Assembly (NCBI GenBank): GCA_034696485.1 | Contig: JAQIWT010000420.1 | Coordinates: forward strand, 1 to 20,707 | Source of the DNA: Isohypsibius dastychi | Lineage: Eukaryota > Tardigrada > Eutardigrada > Parachela > Isohypsibiidae | Length of the DNA: 20,707 nt | Direction: 5' to 3' | In this document: in pieces, positions 1-9,700 of the stretch | Layout of the letters: every line of letters begins with the position of its first letter | Position numbering within the stretch: the first letter of the stretch is position 1 | Made by a program: the position numbers and the translations under genes | Notes under the pieces: generated by a model | The model's database searches: none | What the model saw: only the letters and a program-made list of their open reading frames with translations | What the model was told of the DNA's origin: nothing

Positions 1-795
1 TGATACGACTTCGCAGGCGCCTTTGAATTCCTGTCCGTTATATTTGATGATCATCTGGGGCTCCACAACCACATTCAGATTGTTACCCTCCACCACAACC
101 ACACTTCCGCCGGATGATGTTCCTCGTGGACCGGGATTTAGAAGACCAGATCCAGATGATTCGGATGATCCGTATGAGCTGACCGAAGTGATATCAGGGT
201 CTGAGACGTATTCAAAAAGCGTTTCGTTGAAAGATCTATGTGCATTGTCGATCATCACTTCCAGTCCGAATTTATTAGGAGCTGTAGTCGATGAGGTCAA
301 ACAGATGATAGTTGTCATATTCCGCTGGACAACGATGCATGGTTGACCAGGTCCGAAATTGATGGCCACGTTACTTCCGGCGTTCAGATGACGTCCATAA
401 ATGGCAACACGCGTTCCTCCAGATTTCGGCCCGAATTTCGGACTGAACCCAGTTACAACCGGGTCGACGAACGTAAACTTCCCAGAAGAGATGGCAGTGA
501 ACTGTTTCGCGACATTCACGGCGATATCTCCACTTGCGGTGGTATCTCCACTCAAATGTTCGTAAACGTCGGTTTCACACACAATCCGCGATGTTCGCTC
601 GTACTTGTCTTGCTGTGAAACGCATGGGCGTCCTGCCACTTGGACGCCGTTGGAGATATCGCTGAATGTTTTCCCCAGATTGATGCCTTCAATGGTCAAC
701 ATGGTGCCACCTTCCCAGGGACCGGAAGTTGGGAAGAAACGGAGAATTTCCGGACTGGGACAAGTGGAGCTGCGGTTCAGCCAAGTAAGTGGGCA
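1..795 (-). CDS. PlexA: Plexin coding exon 9 (partial): end of PSI3, IPT1, IPT2, start of IPT3
   Basis: 265 codons, open from acceptor TTGTTAATCAG to the window edge. Starts CPLTWLNRSSTCPSPEI, completing PSI3. IPT1 has GPWEGGTMLTIEGINLG and a conserved cysteine pair. IPT2 begins VVTGFSPKFGPKSGGTRV. IPT3 begins DITSV, then a Ser/Gly-rich insert, then SSGGSVVVVEGNNL. The exon is not closed within the window. Several plus-strand ORFs over this span (23-346, 343-618, 605-799, 640-909) are antisense shadows. Confidence 0.93.
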
Positions 796-3700
796 CTGAT
801 TAACAACCTAAAAAACCAGAACTTACAGAAAAATAAATTTAGAAAAAAAACAGAACAAACATACCTCACACGTCTTTTGACACCAGCCACACTCGAATTC
901 CGCCGGTAGGTCAAGACAGAAACCGCAGTTGGTTGACATGGCTGCACATTTGTACATGAGTACGGAGAGCTGGTTGGGATTATCCAGTGGTTTGTCTTCG
1001 GACCATATAATCTCAAAGGCAGCTGACGCGTTTGGCGCAATGGAGTGGTAATCGAACTTGATGGGGGCACAAGTAACCTGTTCACCTATAAGATTTCCTT
1101 CCGTTCTCTCCACTCTGCCGTCGATGCTGAACACACACGTGAAACGTGACTGGAATGGCTGAATGTTCTCCACTCGCACTTTCACTTCCAACATCATCCC
1201 AGCCGGGACGGATGCGTAAGTCTCTTTAAAAAATCCAACATCCGGTTTAATTCGAGGGCAGAAATTCGGACCGGATCGCGAGCTGTAACCACTTCGGTTT
1301 TGTCCGTTGACCAGATAATCGTTGCGGCAGTTCTCGCCGGCATCATGGGTGCATCGATGACCTTGGACACACCAGTCACATGGAAAGGGGCTAGAAGCAC
1401 ATGAGCCGCAATCGGAGAATGCAGCGCAGTCGTAAAACGTGATGTTCGTCGAAGAGAATTCCGATTTTCCGTTCTGAATTGATAAGCGAGCCGGAATGGA
1501 TTGTTCATTGTGGGGGAATTCAGGCAGTAGGTCAACACGAGGTGTCGCACATTGGACGCCATCTAGCGCTCGTGAAGCGTTGGTTTCGAGGACCACTCGG
1601 TCGAAGCTAAATTTGCAGCTGAGCTGTCCTTGAACTGATGGCAGATTTTCGACAAGTAATGCCAACTAAAAACAAAAAACAAATCAGTTTCACCCAGATG
1701 GACAAACATTAGTCTTCGGAAAACCTATTTTAGATACGGTACGTCACAACAATTTCATGACGAGTGATGATTAAAAATCAGGAGCTTAAAAATTTTCGAT
1801 TCTGCAACGAAAACATGACACGAAAAACAATACAATTCCGTATTTGCATAACAGCGGTTTTTACAATCAGTTTTTGATGTGCTCAAATTACTACTGAAAT
1901 AATTCAGTTTTTTGAGATGTACGTAACTTTGTCGCTTGTTGGTGAATTGTTTTTAAGCAACGTGACAGACAATTGTTATCGTAAACTACATGTTTTTTGA
2001 CCCGTGTTAGAAGTACTTCCGCCGCATTAGGAAACAAGGTTAGGTAAGATCCACTTCTCATCGTGACCATAAACAAAAGACATTGTGGGCGCGAAAAAAC
2101 TCACTCACCGTGCGAGCAGTCGATCTTTGTATTTGATTCGGTGTGACCGAGGTGATCTTGGTGCATTTTGAGCTTTTGTATGATATCCAGAAGCGGTTGT
2201 CGTCTTTGACAAGCTTGCAGTCGCTTCTTAAAGAGCATCTGTAAAGAGCATAAAAAAGTTGTAAACAACAATTACAATCCTAACAGATGAGTGATTATTA
2301 AAGCAAGAAAAGTGCCAGAAGCATATTTATCTGCAATTTGTCAAGTAAGCGGATAGATTTACAACCGATGATTATTGGCTATTATGCTACAAAATAATCA
2401 GGTCAAAAATAGGGTGGTTAGTGACAAAATCATGAGCAATTTATCACCTCCGCAGCTCAAGAAGTCGCAAATGCGAAAACTCATTTGTTAAAATAACCTT
2501 CAACACTTTGCAGAATAAATCGATTACGATCTGGTCCAAAGAAATAGAATAATTTCTGAAAGTTCTGAAAATGAGATTTACTGATTCAGAATTACTAATG
2601 ACGTAGAATAATTACTTCCAGCTAGCATTAATGGTCATACATTTTTCACAGCGTGATATCCCAAGAAATTAACCCTTAAAATGGGGGAATAAAAGTAGGA
2701 GATCAGAATCTGGCCAGGGGGCGAAAAGTGGTGCACATGAGCCGCTGCCCCAACACAAGCGCATGTATTGTTTGCTGATGGAATCGTTAATTGCGAGCTT
2801 AGCGGTGTATACTTGCCAACATATCAAAAGCAGATGGATATTCAAGGCCAATTACTGCGACTTCCCGACTGCACCAACAATCACTATTTATTTTGCTTAC
2901 TCAAAGAAAAGAACCATAACGAAACTGGTCAGACAACTACACGATAATTCCCTCGGTCCTTTCTCATGTCAAGGGCTACCTTCACGCCGTTACCTACCTC
3001 TCCCAAAAACTCGGTCCTGTCACTTATCAAATTTTAATATTCTCAATCATGTTTCGGGTGGCAGGGAGGGTAGGGGCTATTTCTGACAAAGCATGTATGA
3101 TCGGTCAAGAGTGGGCTACTTGAAGCACATCTTTGTTGATTATTGCACCGAGTCGTCAATCGAGCTGAGCTGACCAGCATTTCTGCAGGATGACCAAAAA
3201 TAAAACCGGCTGGGCTTTCCAAAACCAGTAGCTATTAAATTTGCAGACAGCGACGTTAAAAGACAACATAATTAAATGTGAATTACTCTTCACGGTCATT
3301 ATATTTTCCGATCAGACAGGACAACGATCTCCAACCAACTATTACACCGCCAAAAATTCTAGTTTTCTAAAGTGGACTCAAACGACCATGTTATTTCTCG
3401 CGCCACCTTGAATCACTAATTTCCTCAAAATATCAGATCAAATACCAGTCTAATTTTGACACACACGTTGAAAGACAAAATTCAATCAGAATGCTTTTAA
3501 TGTTACATGAAAACAAATCAGTGGAATTTTCAGCACATCAGTTTGATGTAGAATTAATAAGATGCGACCTTGTCTCTTCGTCAAATCGATGTTCCTACTT
3601 TATTCCTTCCATCTGACTCCTCCGAACTATAAATTAATTCTGATGGCTCTAAAAGCGTATCAACGTGATTTCTAACCCTCGAAAGTAGCGAGGCATATTT

Positions 3701-6700
3701 GGCCACTGCCCTTCCAAATCTCTCCATATTGCCATTAGTATGTAGATGAAGGAGTACGATATGCGGTCAAAATGGGATACAAGTAGCCAGCCACGGCGGC
3801 GCCATCGCGGCGTTTGATGGATGTAATTCTAGCTGTTCGACCAAGATCTATTCCCATGATGCACCAACATGCTAAATACCACACTGTAAACTACCCTAAC
3901 AAACTGATAACAAAAACCACATTCCTGATACATTACAGTTAATTAAGTTTCATCCTTCAAAAATTAAATAATATTCAGATTTCGGATATTTTGATAACTG
4001 AATAGACCGGAAAACATTTTAAAGCGATAAAACAGAAAACAGCTCTGAAAATATTCCAAAGCTTTGAGAGCAAATCACGGAAGTTAATTTGTTTAACTCC
4101 TAACATCCTACTGGCAATTTAAAACACCAACTTACTTGTTCTCAAGAGAGCACCATCCGCAATATGGGTCAGATGCCCCAAGACAATCTCCGCATGTCTT
4201 GTAAACTGAGCAGTCCTGAACCGCAATCTTGCTGAGCTAAAACAACAAAAAATATTTTTAGACAAGGCCCTTTCAAAGTAATTAATTTGCTCAAAGAAAG
4301 AACCTTTCCGCTCGTCGCCACATAGATAAACTCAGCAGCTCCAGGGGATAATCCCATGTCCGGAAGAACAGAGCGTCCCACATCAACCACAATCTCATCG
4401 TATTCCTTTGCAACTAGTTTCTTTTCCACAACAGCCTGGCAAAAATAATAAAATGTCAGAAAACCAAAAATTAACAAGAACAAATTGAATTATGTATGTA
4501 GGTTATCATATTCGGGAAAACGGGGTGATACCAATCTTGATCTGACCACAGCGATAAATCAGTTAACTATTAATAACGTGATACTTTATCTCCCCCGAAT
4601 TCTGACATATCATCCAGACAAATCTAATTTCTTTTTTATTAGCCGAACAATTCCAAGGAGATAAATCGGCCTGACACGTGCGCCGAGCCGGGACATAATC
4701 GCGATCCTGTGTTCCCGTCCAAATTATCAGCTCAAATCCTATTTGGTCAGCATATGTTCCCTATATGACTCCAAAAGCTGTGAATCAAAAGAGCGAACAT
4801 GACCTTGTCTGATAATCGAAATTCTAGTGCTGCTCGACGGCGCGTCAATGTCTTTTCTCCAATTTCATCCAGGGGAAGGAAGACGGAATTGCATCTGCGG
4901 TTTTAGCTTGCAATTCCGCATCAACATCATTACTTCCACTTTGTTGCTTTTGAATTAGTCAGCCGTGGTGTTGAGCTGACCACCATCGATTTGTTGCCGC
5001 ATCAATAAAGCCCCTTTTCATTCGACTCTTTTGTCCCAGTTCGGTAACAAAACAGTTCATAAATTCATGAGATTATGAGCCGGTTATCAGACCAAACTCT
5101 AAACTATGTCAAACACCTGAAACTGGGAATTTAAACTCATTCGGTGATATCGAATTCACACACCTAAATTTCAAATTTAACAATTCTGAAAACAAAGTGA
5201 AAAATTTGATAAAAATGCGCAATTCGCAATTAGGTGAAACCTAAAAGCCCGGCTCTTGTCGGAAAATAGAGAACCCTCAGGATTGCGGTCAAGAAGCTTT
5301 CGCAGACGTTTAAGGAAGCGAACTGCACGTTTCACTGCTCTCGTATTTTCTTCATCTTTCCTGCTCTCAAACACGATTTAAAGTGTTAGCTACTGCAGAC
5401 TAATCAACTTACTAGAACGAATAAAGCGCCAGCATTCTTGTAATAGCCTCAATCGTGATCTCTTCATGCCGGGATTTCCCTCTACTAGTTCAACACGTTT
5501 CAAGAGTCCCAACTTGAAAATAGGGGACTATGACTCTTCACACGAAAAGGACATCGGGCTAATGTTGTGACCTTATTGCTTCATTTTACTCCTTTCACCA
5601 TTGATTGAACAATAACATAATACGCAAACGAGGGGCAAATGACCGGTACGCTCGGCTGTTCTCCAATTATTATCGTGTTTGACGGATAATCCAGAATAGA
5701 GTGGCAATTGTTACTTTTACAGGTATTTATATTTTTAAAGTGACTGAACACGTGTTGCCCGCGATCATCAGCTATTCATCCATGCAAAGTTGCGCTTCGA
5801 TAATTTTACATTATCGCATGACGTTTCATTCTGCTAACGATCTTTGCTGATTTATGCTGCTGCTACCCAAACTTGTGGACCTGAATGGCCGGTTCGTAAA
5901 TGGAATTCGGTCATCCATTACGATAATCATGCCAGCTTCAAAGCAAATTTGAACAAGACGATCAAAATATCAAAATTCGAACAATATTTGTAACATACTC
6001 TTATACCTGAAAGAAAGATAGAATGATGATAATAGTGATGAAAATCAGTGAAAACAAAAACCTGAACACGTGAACAAAAATATTTTATGAACTTCGTGGT
6101 CAACAAAATATTCCGTCAAAAAGATATTCTGAATATTTAATATCACAATTTTGTTTGAAAAAATCGTTGAAACAGCGTGAGCAATGAAAGCATTGATGGA
6201 GTAACTTGATCTAGCTTATGAATGTCATTGAAGAATAACTTCACTTCCGGTTCATGGCAGTTCATGCACAAAACGGTGGCACTGGGTAAAACTGATACCG
6301 ACACTCCCGTAATGACCCGATTAGCGATTCGCGGTTCTTTATCACAGTTTCATTGTGAATTACACTAATATTTCGTCATGTTTAAAAACCTCAGGTTCTT
6401 GGTAGCCAACCGCTGGGCTCGGTAACTTGACTCTCGAATGTAATATTTTGCAGGAAAGAAGTCATTTACACTATTTTCGAAAAATTTCTTGGAAAGCAAA
6501 TCAGGTGAATTTAATGGGAGAAAGAATGTATTCCTGCACTCTGCAAGCGGCAAACTCATCTTCCTCTTGTAGCAATAAATCTGGTCGTATTAAAATTGAC
6601 AGTATAGAAGTGACACTTGCACGAAGCAAAAGCTGACAAGAGTCGGTAAAATCTCTAAAGCACCGAGCCAATTTGAACTGAAAAGTCAATCCTGGAAGAA

Positions 6701-9700
6701 GATTTTGCAAAGTACTAGGGATCTAACGCAAGTTGACGGATCGAAGCAGGTTTGTGGGTTATCGGCCTTTTCAAGTGCTTTACATTATTGATTAGCCTAA
6801 GTGTTGAACGTGATCTTATATTCCGAACCGGAAAAGCAACTGGACAATTCCACAAAAATACCGGGGCACTATATGGCACCCCCGACGTTTCCCTTTCCGT
6901 TCCAATTCTAATCAATACGTTACTTACTTTCTTCAGAGATCCCTTCTCCGTCCCCATAAATAGGACCGTGTAGGCAGAAGTGACGGAAGCGGCCAGGGAT
7001 GTTATTCGGACATCGGGATAAGTCAGGATTGGGGAGGAGACGACGGGGAGCGTTGCATTGAACGGATAGTTGAAATCCATACCGCAGAAGTCATCATTGA
7101 TGTCCACTGACTATAATCAGACAAAATGTTGTTAAACTGAGTATTCTACCACAAAGAAAGGCACTGTAATATAATATGTCATTTATTTCCCACGGGTCTA
7201 CAGCTCATGTTACTTGACAATTTCACGACACAAAACATCCAACATGGAAATAAAACTAATTACTGGCGGCTTCTCTTAAAATCAACATTGCAACTCATTC
7301 GTTTCAGACAATTTCCAAAAAGCGTAAAAACTGGAATTTACACAATAATTCCAAGAACAAAAATGCAACACGTAAAATCCAGATAAAAATTATAAAAGTA
7401 CGAGGTCAGTCATATATCTCACTAATTAAAGCATTCTTCCTCGAGCAATATCCAATAAAATGTAATGAAACGTCTGCGTGACCCTCGATCTGTGATTCTA
7501 ATTCAATTCAAGTGGATTACTAAAATAGGAAGAGGGATGGAAATTTATTGAAGAAGCCTGCATATCCCTCGCACTTTAGTTTCAGGATGAAAGATGAAAA
7601 TCGAGGAGAGCAAGTGGCCTTCTTGCCATACTTTCTACCCACAACTCCAAAGTGGTTAAATCATAGAGGAACGACGTTCATGTCGCGAGATATTACAAGT
7701 TGGAGAGACTTGAAAATCATTGACCAAGAAATGCGTACTGCAAGCCAATGGTCAATTCGGTTAACCCACTGCTCGAAATCCCACTTCTCACCAACTTCAA
7801 ATACTGTTCAAACCAGAAAGAGCTGTTTGTCTTATCGCCTCCGCTGTACAACAACCCAAGCTCAACGGATTTAATCTACTCCATACGTTCGATCTCTGTT
7901 GATGTTTCTCACAAATTCCGCGGCGAAAAATATGGTTTTCTAGAAAGCAGTAAAATATATGAAAAAGCTCAAATAAATATTGCCGGCTAATTTCGCCAAA
8001 TTTTCTGACAGCTGCACAAAAAACGGGGGTCGCTATCGTATCCGGAGATGAGACTTCCGTGCCACATTTGTGAATCAGAAAGACACTACAATGGTCTTCG
8101 ATATTGATAGCTACACAAACTGTCGTCATAAATTTCAGCTTAGATGTAAGCAATAAATCTTGCAAGCAATCACGTTGGCCCACGAAATCCAACCCTCCTC
8201 ATCTCAACATTTAAGCTATGCTAAAGGTGACGAAAAACCCACACAAATACACAATCCGTCCTTTTACCTGCCTGACCCTGAGCGAACAAAGTACGTCGTA
8301 TCGTAATATAAATGAATATTTTCTTGCCTCAATATTTGCACAGGCAATCAGACGCGAAACTGACAATGCATACGTTTTCATACATCTGAACATGTACGCT
8401 CTACTAATTTGACAGGATCGTCATAAGCAAGTGCAAACTCGGCGGGTTGCTCTCGCCGAAATGCATCTGATCACGACGAAACGTGTTCATTTAGGACAGA
8501 CCATCTCATCTTTCTACGCTTTTGAAGAGATCGCAGAATAAACATCTGAACTCAGCTCACGAATATCCGGCAGCCATTATTTTTTCTACTCGATTAGTTA
8601 TGATACCTCAAACATCATTTCCTCTCTTTTCGACAGCCTCTTGTCATCGCACTACAAATTTACAGTTGCCTAACCGAAAATCTCGACAAAAGACATGCCG
8701 CTAGAAAAAACAACGTGCCTTGCTGACTGATATTTCTGCCAACACTACGAAAAAGAAAAAGCCAATCCCGTCTGGGATTTCTTGAGAGCTCATGTCACTT
8801 GCCTGAGTAATCCTCAATAAAGAGCAATCGCAAAAAGCTTACCAACATTTCCGAGGAGATTTTCTCTGTCTCAGCCGGTTCATTCAAGCTAATTTGTTTT
8901 TTGCTATAATCCCACCACTTTTCGGTCAAGTCATTTCTCATTTCGAGACATTCCAAGCTGTTCTTTTAATACCTGCCCACCCCGCAAGTGATTGTTGACA
9001 GAAAAAAATCGACAGCCTCCGTGTCAACGAATTAGTGGTTATTCAGCGCTAAACATGGTTTTTCGTAACCATGCCTCGAGCCATGCTCCAGAATTGTGGT
9101 ATGTACTAAGATGGAACATTTAACTGGCCAAGAAGAAAGAACTCATTGATGGAACCGAAAGTCACACCGAGTGGAGAAAATGAGCTTTTCAACCGGCGCT
9201 CCCTCTTCAAACTGAATCGATTATTTCCCTTCCTGTTTGCCATCTCATTTTCCTCACCAATCGGAAAACATATTAAAAAGAAGCTCACACATTTCCTAGC
9301 TTGTTGCAACAACATAAGATGAAAAACCGCCAGTGGGAGTTTGACTATTAAAGTTTGACTTACCGATTTCTGACACGCATATCTGTGAAAGGAAAAGAGC
9401 GTTCGATGAATCTCTCGTAACAAAAAAACACCCACTCACGTTTGTCGAATGAAATCCAACCCGGCCATTCCGTTGCCGAGAAAACACTGTCTAATATTCT
9501 CCGTCAGCTTTTGTTGAATTTGTGGAATCGAATACATGCAGACTGCCGAGCCGGCTGCGGGTTTGTTGGGATCACGAGCACTTCCGGTGAAAGATACAAA
9601 GAGCACCTCGTCAGTTGGTCGGATTCCCATGTCCTGCTCTAATTCGGTTCCTGGATTTCCGACGTAAGCCGCTTGCGCCAGCTCGTAAGTATCCTGATCG

